From the NCBI RefSeq assembly GCF_030323025.1, contig NZ_CP097329.1:1705001-1769000 (forward strand): a stretch of 64,000 nucleotides of DNA, given 5' to 3'. Position numbers and translations under genes: made by a program. Origin of the DNA: Pseudanabaena mucicola str. Chao 1806. GTDB lineage: Bacteria > Cyanobacteriota > Cyanobacteriia > Pseudanabaenales > Pseudanabaenaceae. The notes beneath the pieces were generated by a model. The model worked only from the letters and a program-made list of their open reading frames with translations. It did no database searches and was not told the DNA's origin. The first letter of the stretch is position 1, and each line of letters opens with the position of its first letter. This document shows, one piece after another, positions 9,901 to 18,520 of this stretch.

Positions 9901-12616
9901 AAATCTATCAGCATCCGTTGATTTCTCAATCCCTGATTTAGATGATCATGACTTTGAACTTTCCAATATTGATATAGAATCTATGCTTGATAACTCAAAT
10001 TTATTCTTTGATGCGAATCAAGCAGAACCAACTGATGATGTTGAATTAAACTTTGACCCATTTGTGATCGAGCAATCCACTGCAGATGCCAATTACAATG
10101 CTACAACTGATAATTATGAGTCTACAGCAGATGACACGGTCGATTTTAACTTTGATAATTTCAGTGCTAGCGCAGGAGATGATGACGATTACAAATCTTC
10201 ACTGGTTTTTTCCCAACCTTCAAATGAATCTCTAGAAAGTCTTCCTAATGAAGCTTTCAACGATATATTCGATAACATTTTTGATGAAGAGCCTTTTGAT
10301 TTTGCCCAATCTACTAATAAATCTCTAGAAAGTCTTTCTAATGAAGCTTTCAACGATACATTCGATAATGCTTTTGATGAAGATCCTTTTGATTTTGCCT
10401 TTGACAAAGCTTTATCTAGTCCAAATACGATAGATCCATCATTAGAGTCTAGCAATGATAATTTTGGAAATAAAGTCAATGATCAGTTTGAATCCTCTTC
10501 TAGTGAAGATCATGACTCCTATGATCAATTTGATTCATCTGCCAACATAGAGTCAAATGTAGAGACCAATTTTCTAGACGACCAGCTCGCTGATCTCACA
10601 TCCGAATTTACGGAAGAGGTCAATGCGGAGGAGACGGCAAACTTCTCTGGTTTACCGAGTGCTATTCCTGATATTTATTTAGAAGATGTTGCCGAACAGG
10701 CATTGCCAGACGAATTTGACTTTGAAGAGAATTTGTCTGTCGAATCTAGCCATAGTAATTTAGATGATTCTAGCAATATCTTTGATGAGCCTAGTTTTGA
10801 ATCACCTACAGAGAAGCCTGTTGATTCCAATATAGATTTTGGCGATCCTTTCTATGTTGCTGATTTTTCTGAATTATCTGATTCAGATAATCTTATTGAG
10901 CAACAAAATTATTTATTCACAGAAACAGCGATCGCTCCAGAAGCGAATATTCAAGAAAATAATTTCTTCGATTCAGCATTAGAGAAATTGCATGAAGAAT
11001 CTACTTTTGACTTAGACGATTATGCAACGAATTCTGACCTATTAGAAACCCCTCCGAGTATATTTGAAGATAACTTTGCAGAAGCAAATATAGGTAATAC
11101 CTACATCGATAATATCTATGAAAATGTCGGTGAATTTGCCAAGCAATTTGTTGATTCTACCAATATCTCTAATCAGCTTGATCAGTTAGAAGTATCTACT
11201 GATGATTTAGATCTACCTAGTTTCTATGACGAAAGTGTGGAACTTGCTGATAATTTTGAGTCAGATAATTTATCTACTCAGGCAGATGATTTTGTACGAG
11301 AGATTGCGATCGCCCCAGACATTGATCAGCAAGCCTTACCAATAGCATCAGCTTCCCTAGACGAGTATTCAACAGGATTTAACTCTGACCTGCAAGATAA
11401 CGATTCAAATCCTGAGGAAGCAACCACTTCTGACATCATACAACCAGAAGTATCGCCTTCTTTTACTATTCCTAGCCCACAATTGGCAATATCTGACTTC
11501 TCAAGTAATACGTTAACAGAAGAAGGCGTATATCTAAATATCTCAGATGAACTTAATTTCTTAACCTTGAATCAAGAAACACAGATTAGCTCTTTAGAAG
11601 TCCACCTAGACGAAGGAATTGTAGAAGATGCTAGCTTGCTTACAGATGATACTATTTATATTGATAACTGGGACAAGCTGCCAGATCTGGTTACTGAAAC
11701 TTCGTATGACGATTTTTCCACTATTGCACAAGCAGATCTCACAAACGAAATATCACCAGAAACTACTGCCTCCCCAGAAGAGAGAGCAGAATGGGAGGAG
11801 GAAGCATTTTTTGATTCCCTATCAACAGTTTCCATAGAAGATCATACTGACCTTCTAACAGAACGAATCGAATCCTTAGAAAATTCTCAAGATATAAACG
11901 TATCTGATATCCACGTTAAGGCTTCAGACTTGCTCGTAAATCCTCTAAATACATCGACATCGGATATTGACATTTTTCTGTTGGAAGAAGAATCTTCAGT
12001 GTCATTAAATTCAAGTGACAATGATTCTTTCGATTTTTCTGGGGACTGGTTAGACGAGATGACACTTGATCATGATCAGCCCCATGAACAGAATATTGAT
12101 GGACTTGATGATTTATCTCTTGGAGAGTACTCCTCCAATTCTGTTAACGACCTAGAATCGGATAACTCCGTCGAATCTAACTATAGACTTGCTGATGATT
12201 TATTAGATAGTTTTATGAATGATTCTGATCCAAGCATAGAAGAATTTTCGTCAAGCTTCCCAGACCTATTCTTGGATAATTACGCTATATCATCCGAGAA
12301 TGCGGTTGATATAGCTAAGCCAATGGAGATGCTCTCTGATGGTGTATCTGAGGATAGCGAATCAGAATTTGATTTCAATTTTTCCACCTTTGATGAATTA
12401 ATTGATGGTATCAGTAGCCCAACTCCTGCAAATCTAGATTCTCTTAACAGCAATGCTTCAAATGCAGATTCTTCTAGTAACTCTATAGCAGCTAGAGCTG
12501 AAATTGAAGAATTCCTCTCAGGAGCGCTGGGGCTAGAGGAACGGAATGATGAGACCTCATCATTTCAAGACAACGTTTCGATAAAGCCTGATCAAAATCG
12601 ACCTAATACTAAGTAG
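6995..12616 (+). CDS. Methyl-accepting chemotaxis protein-like sensor with a giant acidic C-terminal tail
   Basis: A basic N-terminal leader precedes a membrane segment at about 47-71. A Cache-like extracytoplasmic sensor follows at about 72-335 (WSEPYSALGKTLVTYSSPIL, then GVVNADA). A second membrane segment lies at about 340-365, then a HAMP-like linker. A coiled-coil signalling domain runs to about residue 780. The region corresponding to the receptor tip, ITQLIQVLAHNASLAASRAL, is recognisable but diverges from the canonical CheA/CheW-binding hairpin. From about residue 790 to 1873 the protein is low-complexity, rich in Asp, Ser, Glu and Asn, and probably disordered. No che genes are nearby. 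An alternative start is the ATG at 7001. No Shine-Dalgarno is obvious. Confidence 0.8.
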   Translation: MHMASTPKSKTATSVGKSAQKNTKQHSPKTPKSAKQGHQIGKPKGTMGLSLLLIAIGTSLLGLGGLGYLFYQELLSSSQREMSQSAELQSTQIESKLNSVRQSADTVAINVKALFQQTPKQKTVDRYQKLVIDGVQKSDLVAGIGIVQNENILFTVPKPTVPYVLKEQSGLKLEGATQKLTAPNDKLLVGNRSDFQNSPLYKSPATNSKESWSEPYSALGKTLVTYSSPILDGQKVLGVVNADAIASNLVAISNVSANSESKIGIVVVSASGRVITSSDQLATQLQNPATAEAIKNLVQQAKSQPTGIAQTGGNLWAYRKIQGSDWIVASSLPESEITNKLLLLVGGAAIGISTILAIAILSFINSLKKRLQPLTEECDRFLAQQGTTDLNLEGKDEIDRLGLSLKNTLQKAKNNELRLRSESNQTVDLDSSTSPQIQEDFVEAELTKEEVGNLLDVVSSMIEGDLTVEAEVNDRAAGLVSDTFNRLREKLLEVISSVLGTAQQVAQEASDLEALAQTVMLNTSEQAQSLVQGQTLAAQVVEIAQRSSEQVSIANQSLQKVLSTVTSGQAAIDNLTENVTVLQTGSVQIGQRMKTLSEFVALADQFVQDRGQITQLIQVLAHNASLAASRALEQKDSNHLAGVAREFEAISDQINDLATQTNEGLTFLQQRTSQIQTVVAAIDAEVQNLSGLVSGFTTDVESSQLAFHSIQLATEEVSQIGQTITSSSLEITDAAGSTANYFSEVAQLADRTADLTRTARQHAETMGNQAQQLLEGIQFFRLPAGTTYAKEAAATATTISQSGNPNEDYTASEDVNDNTAADNQYLQSILDEGIREDSNDYAISVNHVPENAISEENAVNNFLNTPSHDQSPADANIYSELTDTTVIEESLLASLRVEIANELAELEDISGQEEKVTEPPSTFKNSLEGIDEFSISESSSDPLIESAVSSFMRDTDFGNLSSSSKKSSTNLSASVDFSIPDLDDHDFELSNIDIESMLDNSNLFFDANQAEPTDDVELNFDPFVIEQSTADANYNATTDNYESTADDTVDFNFDNFSASAGDDDDYKSSLVFSQPSNESLESLPNEAFNDIFDNIFDEEPFDFAQSTNKSLESLSNEAFNDTFDNAFDEDPFDFAFDKALSSPNTIDPSLESSNDNFGNKVNDQFESSSSEDHDSYDQFDSSANIESNVETNFLDDQLADLTSEFTEEVNAEETANFSGLPSAIPDIYLEDVAEQALPDEFDFEENLSVESSHSNLDDSSNIFDEPSFESPTEKPVDSNIDFGDPFYVADFSELSDSDNLIEQQNYLFTETAIAPEANIQENNFFDSALEKLHEESTFDLDDYATNSDLLETPPSIFEDNFAEANIGNTYIDNIYENVGEFAKQFVDSTNISNQLDQLEVSTDDLDLPSFYDESVELADNFESDNLSTQADDFVREIAIAPDIDQQALPIASASLDEYSTGFNSDLQDNDSNPEEATTSDIIQPEVSPSFTIPSPQLAISDFSSNTLTEEGVYLNISDELNFLTLNQETQISSLEVHLDEGIVEDASLLTDDTIYIDNWDKLPDLVTETSYDDFSTIAQADLTNEISPETTASPEERAEWEEEAFFDSLSTVSIEDHTDLLTERIESLENSQDINVSDIHVKASDLLVNPLNTSTSDIDIFLLEEESSVSLNSSDNDSFDFSGDWLDEMTLDHDQPHEQNIDGLDDLSLGEYSSNSVNDLESDNSVESNYRLADDLLDSFMNDSDPSIEEFSSSFPDLFLDNYAISSENAVDIAKPMEMLSDGVSEDSESEFDFNFSTFDELIDGISSPTPANLDSLNSNASNADSSSNSIAARAEIEEFLSGALGLEERNDETSSFQDNVSIKPDQNRPNTK
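10214..10399 (+). repeat. Tandem duplication of a 31-codon unit inside the acidic tail
   Basis: Two in-frame 93-bp units (10214-10306 and 10307-10399) encode near-identical peptides. Each contains SLES, then NEAFND, FDN, and a terminal PFDFA. This is a recent internal duplication and suggests that the tail grows by repeat expansion. Confidence 0.85.
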
Positions 12617-12618
12617 CT

Positions 12619-13252
12619 AGGGTGCATCTTAGTTTTGCAACGAGTATAAATACTTAGGGTGAAAACGAATAGAAAGATGGATAATTTTAAGGAGTAGAAA
12701 ATAGAGGTAGCGTCACGACTGAATTGAAAAGAATGAAATTTATGCCCATGTGCAGGCGATAGCAGCCCTGTTATGCAAGGACACTGAGAGTCGAGAGCCC
12801 AAAAAGTTAACAAGCCTTGAAGGTATTGAAATAGCATTGCGGGAGCAAATGCAGAACGGAAGCATCTCAATTAGGTGCTGAGTATAAATACTTAAGAGAA
12901 ACGAGAGGTAAAATAGAAAAAAGATAACCAGTCCAAGCAAATGACACCAGAAGAAAAAGAAAGACTTGAAGCCTGCACCAGAGAGATAGCAGAAATCTTG
13001 TATCGGAATGCAGAAGCAAAAGATGCCGAGCAATTGAAAACACTAGAAGGCATAGAAATAGCGGTGCGGGAGCAAATGCTAGAAAATGTCAGTGCCAACG
13101 TGGGAATTTTTTTGTCGAAAAAAGCAGTGGGACAAAAGCAGGGAAAGAAAGAAAATTAAAAAGCTGCATTGGTGAACTCAAATTGGGTACAAAAACAACC
13201 ATTGGCAGAAATATTCTCTTGTTTGGGTGATGGGCATGACGGGATCTAGAAC
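12619..13252 (+). pseudogene. Decayed ISKra4-family transposase fragments, two left-end copies in tandem
   Basis: An intact small frame at 12941-13159 (72 codons, from MTPEEKERLEACTREIAEIL) is the N-terminus of an ISKra4-type transposase. A frameshift in the A-rich tract near 13155 leads into KLKSCIGELKLGTKTT. The stretch 13218-13247 then gives SCLGDGHDGI before a stop, another ISKra4 motif, so the middle is deleted. Upstream, 12619-12868 repeats the same left end in worse condition (both copies have GAGTATAAATACTTA and encode SLEGIEIA or TLEGIEIA). A protein from the 72-codon frame would have no catalytic residues. From 13253 to 13494 I see nothing else recognisable. Confidence 0.75.
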
Positions 13253-13494
13253 TTACGCTGAGTATCTATTAATCAGCTACGCAGAAGCATATATGGTGCA
13301 TTATTCTACGCTTGATTCTAATACTAATTTCAAGTCTGAGAATGGGGATTTTTGGCAATTGCAAATTAGCGATCGCCTCGATCAAAAATCACATTAACTC
13401 GACTCAATATCGAAGTTCCTCTCACAGAAATTTATTGTCGTATTGTGACTAATTGAGAAGATCAAACAGCATAGCTATTGTATCTTCTATTGTT

Positions 13495-13779
13495 TTAGAG
13501 GAGCTTATCGATTTTCTGGGCTAGTTCAAAATCAAGAGCGCTTATGCCATCAGCATCATGGGTTGTCAGATCGATTCTGACCTTGTTGTACACATTGAAG
13601 AGTTCAGGATGATGTCCCATTTTTTCGGAGGTGACCGCCACTTTACTGATAAAGCCGAAGGCTTCCACAAAGTTACTAAATTTAAAGTTTTTCTGAAGTT
13701 TATGATCAACCACTGCCCAACCTGCTAATTGGGCAATCGCTGAAGAAATTTCCACTTCCGATAATTTTTGAATAGCCAT
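13495..13779 (-). CDS. Pterin-4a-carbinolamine dehydratase family protein
   Basis: A 94-residue protein, standard length for the PCD/DCoH family, which dehydrates 4a-hydroxytetrahydropterin. The active-site motif [16 protein letters not shown] (residues 52-67) with the His-His-Pro core is present, as is the downstream THDADG segment. Cyanobacterial members often lack a partner aromatic hydroxylase and have also been linked to other roles, so the in vivo substrate is uncertain. The next gene on the same strand, upstream, is SpoIID-like, but a strong hairpin separates them. Confidence 0.9.
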   Translation of the reverse strand: MAIQKLSEVEISSAIAQLAGWAVVDHKLQKNFKFSNFVEAFGFISKVAVTSEKMGHHPELFNVYNKVRIDLTTHDADGISALDFELAQKIDKLL

Positions 13780-13819
13780 AGGTTTGCCCAGATATAAGAC
13801 TATACCTATGTTTACACAA

Positions 13820-13866
13820 AACTAAAAAACAAAGGCAGCTTTAAGAGCTGCCTTTGTTTTTTAGTT
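13820..13866. terminator. Bidirectional 21-bp stem terminator between the SpoIID-like and PCD genes
   Basis: Positions 13820-13840 pair perfectly with 13846-13866 across a 5-nt loop. The GC core is AAAGGCAGCT, with A/T tracts on both sides. The stem includes the stop codon of the SpoIID-like gene, so that gene ends inside its own terminator. Confidence 0.9.
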
Positions 13867-14670
13867 TTTTATGGGTTGATCGCGATACCACCAAGCCAAA
13901 ATTTGCATCCAATTCCAGCCCTTTTGAGCCATTTGCTGCGTCATTTCCTGATCGAGGTGCTGACCATCGGAAACGGGCATATAACCTCCACCCCAGCTTA
14001 TCCAATTGCGAGGTAAACGGGCCCTGTAATAGCCCTTAAACCCTGGTTTCAGCATATATCCTGCGGTGGATGCAACAGCTTGATCGCTGCGGCTATGAAT
14101 AAGAGCGATCGCTTGTCCAGTCTGAGGATCGTAGCGATAAAATCCTTTGTATACCTGATCGCGAGTGTCACTGACTAAATCATAGGGAGCCTCTCCCCAT
14201 TTGCGCTGGCGCTGAGTATTGACAGCATAACTACGAGCGGCAACAGCTTGTGCCATTAAAGCATCCATGTGCCAACTAGCAGGCATTTCACTAGGCACAA
14301 CGCTACGCAGATATTCCTCAAGAGACAAAACGTTAACTGCGATCGCTTTGTTATTCCAAGCGCGTAACTCGATTTCGCCGGGGTAGAGATTGCTGCCGAC
14401 TTGAACCAATCCATTGTTACTAGGGGTAATACGATAAGCAGATGTTAGGGGTAAAGTGTACCACTTGCCGGGATCAAGACGGCGACTCACCTGACCCGCA
14501 ATTTGTAAAGTAGCAGGTTGTGTCACTGCGACAGACATCTTAGAGCTATTTTCTTCTCTCACCAAAACCCTTAAAAGGTTGGATGCTGCTGCTTGAGATA
14601 CACCAGCAACAATTACCAAGGCTAAGCACAAAAATAGCGTGTACATCCCTTTGCAGAAGTGTTTCATCAT
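13861..14670 (-). CDS. SpoIID/LytB domain protein (probable amidase enhancer or lytic transglycosylase relative)
   Basis: A 269-residue exported protein. Residues 1-28 form a signal peptide with cleavage likely after the QAAA region. The SpoIID core is clear: LSLEEYLRSVVPSEMPASW (residues about 115-133) and AQAVAARSYAV (about 140-150), with the conserved Glu of the catalytic region. In sporulating bacteria SpoIID cleaves denuded glycan. In cyanobacteria the family is presumed to act on septal or lateral peptidoglycan, which is inference. The C-terminal part is WG/Tyr-rich (WISWGGGYMP). Confidence 0.88.
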   Translation of the reverse strand: MMKHFCKGMYTLFLCLALVIVAGVSQAAASNLLRVLVREENSSKMSVAVTQPATLQIAGQVSRRLDPGKWYTLPLTSAYRITPSNNGLVQVGSNLYPGEIELRAWNNKAIAVNVLSLEEYLRSVVPSEMPASWHMDALMAQAVAARSYAVNTQRQRKWGEAPYDLVSDTRDQVYKGFYRYDPQTGQAIALIHSRSDQAVASTAGYMLKPGFKGYYRARLPRNWISWGGGYMPVSDGQHLDQEMTQQMAQKGWNWMQILAWWYRDQPIKN

Positions 14671-14761
14671 TTAGTTAGTCACTCACACCAATGAGCCAAG
14701 AATGTAAAAAAATATTTAATCTGTATTGAAGCATTTTAGGGGTGTCTCGAATAATCAGATA

Positions 14762-14791
14762 GTTTATCAAAACAATTCAATTTTGATAAAC
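14762..14791. repeat. 11-bp stem inverted repeat between the SpoIID-like gene and rnpB
   Basis: GTTTATCAAAA pairs perfectly with TTTTGATAAAC across an 8-nt loop, followed on the plus strand by a T-rich run. It lies about 90 bp upstream of the SpoIID-like start. It could be an operator for that gene or a terminator-like hairpin; nothing else is seen in 14671-14936. Confidence 0.4.
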
Positions 14792-14936
14792 ATTATTTTT
14801 TCTTTTATTTACAGATATTTTGAGCGTAAGCACATCAAATTGACACTAAGTTGATGCAAATCGCCATGTGAAGTCGCAGTCTTATATCTCTGATCGGGGA
14901 TACAAGACTACGACAAGGAAATGCTATGGTGATCGC

Positions 14937-14942
14937 TATAAT
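14937..14942 (+). promoter_or_regulatory. -10 box of rnpB
   Basis: A consensus TATAAT lies 8 bp before the predicted 5' end of RNase P RNA. No good -35 hexamer is seen at the usual spacing. Confidence 0.6.
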
Positions 14943-14950
14943 GTATCTAA

Positions 14951-15407
14951 GAAAGAGTAAGCGTGCGGTTGCGAAATTTATCTCAAAATTCGTTTTGGGT
15001 TTAGGTTTTGAGGAAAGTCCGGGCTTCCATGAAGATCAGACTGCTGGATAATGCCCAGTGCGAGTGATCGTGAGGATAGTGCCACAGAAAGATACCGCCC
15101 ATTAGAAATTCGCGAAGCGAATTTCTAATGGGTAAGGGTGCAAAGGTGTGTTAAGAGCGCACCAGCAGAGTCGTGAGGCTCTGGCTCGGTAAACCCCAGT
15201 TGGAAGCAAGGCGAGAGGATTTAGGAGTATCGATCTTCAAATTGCTCTTAAGTCCGTTGCTTAAGGTGATTGTTTGGTGAAAGCTGAGCGATCGCATTTT
15301 AAGTGTGTGCCGCATGAGGTATTTGGCAACATGTATCCCAGATAGATAACCGCTAAGGTAGTTGAATAGACTCCTGAAACAGAACCCGGCTTATGTCTTG
15401 CTCTTTC
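14951..15407 (+). ncRNA. rnpB: RNase P RNA (bacterial type A)
   Basis: This is the catalytic RNA that matures tRNA 5' ends. Conserved blocks are in order: GAGGAAAGTCCGGGCTTCC near 15010, the ACAGAAAGATACCGCC segment, GGTAAGGGTGCAAAGGTG near 15131, GGCTCGGTAAACCCC, AGATAGATAACCGCT and CAGAACCCGGCTTAT near 15380. The ends pair as P1 (GAAAGAG at the 5' side with CTCTTTC at the 3' side), followed by TTT. An unusual 35-nt perfect hairpin at 15098-15132 occupies the variable P12 position. The exact ends are estimated from P1. Confidence 0.95.
15098..15132 (+). repeat. Perfect 16-bp hairpin in the variable P12 arm of rnpB
   Basis: CCCATTAGAAATTCGC, loop GAA, then the exact complement. The lack of any mismatch is unlike the rest of this structured RNA and looks like a recently acquired palindromic insert. 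Confidence 0.7.
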
Positions 15408-15452
15408 TTTTATTGAAGTTTTTATTTCAACTATGGCAAAAAGCAAACTCGA

Positions 15453-15524
15453 CAGTGCTGCAAATTAATTTTTTAGTAATTGTGTTGCGGACGCTTCGCG
15501 CCCTCAACACAATTACATTTCAAA
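15453..15524 (-). repeat. Palindromic repeat, family B copy 1 (inverted relative to the others)
   Basis: The core is AATTGTGTTGCGGACG with its near complement, preceded by TGCTGCAAATTAATTTTTTAG. The same arrangement in the opposite orientation occurs at 26744, 31629 and 37121. The rest of 15408-15892 holds a decayed version of the AAATGAGTAC palindrome (about 15546-15600) and the upstream region of the next gene; no coding signal. Confidence 0.7.
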
Positions 15525-15892
15525 GACTCAATAGGCAGGATATTGAATGTTATTTGCTTTCAAATGAGTACGCAATCATTGGAAAACTGCAATATTTTCC
15601 TGAGTCATAGTTACTCTAACTAATAACTTGTCCCTTACCCTAAATTAACCACAATTTTTTGAGATTTGTTAATGGCTATACTCTCAAAAGTCTGTCTATT
15701 ACAAAATCATTTAAGATAGTTATAGCCACATCAAAAAAACGAAAAGCAGATTTTTTGTATTTTTTGATAGAAATCTGGTAAATCTAGATCTAGTCTCTGC
15801 ATCTTCTGAAACTTCCAGCCTCAGATTGTAAACATTGCTGCATTTGTTGACTTTATTTTTAGCAAATCATCTTTTACTAGAGTAATTAAACT

Positions 15893-18331
15893 ATGGGAAT
15901 TATTCCCAATCAACTATCATCGCTCCCTAAAACCCATAGTCCATCTCGCAAGTGGTCTAGTAGAGCGATAATCGGAATTACCTTTGTTTGTATTGTTTCT
16001 ACCCTGAGTATTCGTTTTTATGCGGAGCCGCGCCTAACCATTGGTACATTTGTTAACCAAGATTTGCGATCGCCTAAGACATTTACTGCTACAGATGTTG
16101 AGGCAACGAAACAGGCACAGGAGCAAGCTAAACAGCAAGTAGTACCAATTTATCGTAGTAATCCTGAGATGGACAATAATGCCGTCAAACATCTAGAGGA
16201 ATTGTTACGAGTTGGTGATGATTTACGCATATCTTCGGGCAAACTTCCCTATGTTGATCGCAAAATCTTAAGTGATGAGGTACAGCGCTATTTTCGGCGA
16301 TTGTCTGACACGGAATGGTTGCAATTGCAAGACAAAGCCCATAGGCTAGCCAATAGTTCTAATAACCAAAATCCTATATCTGCTGTCAACAAAGAACAAG
16401 ATGTTGCTGCTTTAGCAATTATTGAACTATCTCTATATAAAATCAGTGCCCCAGCCTCAGATTATCAAAATCTGATTAATAGGATTACCGATATTCGACG
16501 ATCCTATGCAATGACCCAAGAGAAAGCTGCTAAGGGACCAGCCATGTTTCGTGATCGCCTCTTGGAAATGACTAATGAGGAATGGGAAAATAACAAGAAA
16601 TTAATTCGACAGAGTTTACTTGACCTGCAAGCCGCAGGAATCGTGATCGGCTTACCCGATAGCATGTTGAGACAAAGGATTATCAACCTCCGAAATCTGC
16701 CGACTAGTGAAGAATATCGGGCTATGGCGATCGCAATTCTGAGTGCGACTGTACAGCCAAATCTGACTATTGACTATGTGGGTACGACTCAAAGGGCGAT
16801 CAAAGCCTCAGAATCGGTTCAGACTCAGAAGATTTACCTCAAAGCAGGTGACCTGATCGTTAAAGGGGGCGAAAAAATTACGGAGCGACAATTTGTCATT
16901 TTAGATGAACTCAAAATGACCCAAAGGCAGGTCAATTTAATGGGCGTATTCTTGATGATTGGTTCTACTGCGATCGCCTTTGCTATTCTTGGTTATGCCC
17001 ATCGACGATGGCAATATTTCCTCAAAGTTAAATTACATATTAAAGATTTTGTAACCCTTGGCATCGTTTGTGTTGGTAATGCACTTGCAGCAGTGCTAAT
17101 GGCTCCCCATATGTTTTTCTTTGTGCCATTGGCAAGTATGGGACTAATCATTGGTAGTTTTTACAGTTCGAGGTTGGCATTACTAATTACCTCCATGACC
17201 TCGGTATTACTAGGAATTGCTATTAGTACCGATCTACTAGCCCTATCTCCTGTATTAATCGGTGCGATGATTGCTGCGGCTATTACTGATCGACCTCTCA
17301 CGCGCTCACACCTTGCGGCAACAGGATTATTAGTTGCCGTTGTCCAAGCAGCAGTATATATGGCGATCGCCATTGTAGGAGGCGCAACTCCACCTGTTCT
17401 CATTTTGATTACCGCACTGAAATATGCATCTGGTGGACTGATTTCTGCGATCGCTGCTTTAGGTGCAATCCCTTATCTAGAGCATATTTCTTATGCATTG
17501 ACACCATTCCGTCTCGCCGAGCTAGCAAACCTTGATCGTCCCCTGCTTCGGCGTTTAGTCACAGAAACCCCTGGCACATTTCAGCATACGCTATTTGTGG
17601 CTAATCTTGCCGAAGCAGCCGCCCGTGAACTAGGTGCTGATACAACTTTGGTACGAACAGGAACCCTCTATCACGATATTGGCAAAACCCTCAAGCCTGA
17701 GTATTTTATCGAAAATCAAATGGGACAGACCAATCCCCACGATATTCTGAATGATCCTTGGCTCAGTGCCCAAATTGTGAAAGAGCATGTATCAGGTGGC
17801 ATCAAATTAGCCCAGAAATATCATCTTCCTGAAATGTTGCAGGCATTTATCCCTGAACACCAGGGCACAATCACCATTTCCTATTTTTATTGTCAAGCTC
17901 AGAAGCGATCGAACTATACCATTGAGTCAGAGTTTCGCTATGCAGGTCCTATTCCCCAATCCCGCGAGACTGGCATTGTAATGTTGGCAGATGCCTGTGA
18001 GGCAGCTTTAAGATCCCTAGGAACAGAAACAACATTGGAAGCCGCCAAAAGTTTGCTGATGCGGATCTTTAAAGCAAGGTGGGATGATGGACAACTCAAA
18101 GACTGTTCCCTAAGTTGGGAAGACTTGGATCGCATTGCTCCTGTATTCATTAAAGTTTGGCAGGAACGCAATCACGGCAGAATTAAATATCCCCATCTTG
18201 CTGAAAAGCTTGATCCCTCAGGCTCAGCCTTACCTGATCATCTTTGCAAAACTGATAAATGTAAACCAAATGAATCTGCGGAACCATTGGCAGAGTCTTC
18301 CGAAGAATCAAAAGAGATTGCCCTAAAGTAG
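15893..18331 (+). CDS. 7TM-HD family phosphohydrolase (PgpH-type, probable c-di-AMP phosphodiesterase)
   Basis: 812 residues. A short N-terminal cytoplasmic piece and one membrane helix (about 26-43) lead into an extracytoplasmic 7TMR-HDED sensor domain (about 45-345). A membrane block (about 350-545) follows, then a cytoplasmic HD domain. The metal-binding residues include His in TFQHTLFVANLAEAAA, HD in LYHDIGKT (His594) and the later His residues in KEHVSGG and PEHQG, then LADACEAA. Characterised homologues hydrolyse cyclic di-AMP and affect osmotic and potassium homeostasis; that role here is inferred from the family. Start ATG at 15893 gives a normal N-terminus. Confidence 0.92.
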   Translation: MGIIPNQLSSLPKTHSPSRKWSSRAIIGITFVCIVSTLSIRFYAEPRLTIGTFVNQDLRSPKTFTATDVEATKQAQEQAKQQVVPIYRSNPEMDNNAVKHLEELLRVGDDLRISSGKLPYVDRKILSDEVQRYFRRLSDTEWLQLQDKAHRLANSSNNQNPISAVNKEQDVAALAIIELSLYKISAPASDYQNLINRITDIRRSYAMTQEKAAKGPAMFRDRLLEMTNEEWENNKKLIRQSLLDLQAAGIVIGLPDSMLRQRIINLRNLPTSEEYRAMAIAILSATVQPNLTIDYVGTTQRAIKASESVQTQKIYLKAGDLIVKGGEKITERQFVILDELKMTQRQVNLMGVFLMIGSTAIAFAILGYAHRRWQYFLKVKLHIKDFVTLGIVCVGNALAAVLMAPHMFFFVPLASMGLIIGSFYSSRLALLITSMTSVLLGIAISTDLLALSPVLIGAMIAAAITDRPLTRSHLAATGLLVAVVQAAVYMAIAIVGGATPPVLILITALKYASGGLISAIAALGAIPYLEHISYALTPFRLAELANLDRPLLRRLVTETPGTFQHTLFVANLAEAAARELGADTTLVRTGTLYHDIGKTLKPEYFIENQMGQTNPHDILNDPWLSAQIVKEHVSGGIKLAQKYHLPEMLQAFIPEHQGTITISYFYCQAQKRSNYTIESEFRYAGPIPQSRETGIVMLADACEAALRSLGTETTLEAAKSLLMRIFKARWDDGQLKDCSLSWEDLDRIAPVFIKVWQERNHGRIKYPHLAEKLDPSGSALPDHLCKTDKCKPNESAEPLAESSEESKEIALK

Positions 18332-18362
18332 AAAAATATCTCTTTCAAAATGTTCATAATCA

Positions 18363-18467
18363 TAAGTAGCTCAACTTAATTAAAACCCAAACCGAGAGTT
18401 TTGTTCCGCCCGCATAGCGGGCGGAACAAAACTCTCGGTTTTTAGTTTACTTATGTCTAGCTACTTA
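18363..18467. repeat. Palindromic repeat, family A copy 2
   Basis: The element begins TAAGTAGCTCAACTTAATT and ends TAGCTACTTA, with the GTTCCGCCCGC hairpin core. It is followed at 18467-18478 by AGGACTTACGC, a motif that also bounds the repeat at 37226. A short dyad, CCAAGAACT with AGTTCTTGG (18485-18504), lies before the IS982 insertion. Confidence 0.85.
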
Positions 18468-18520
18468 GGACTTACGCAAAATAACCAAGAACTCAAGTTC
18501 TTGGCTGAAAGCTAAAGTTA

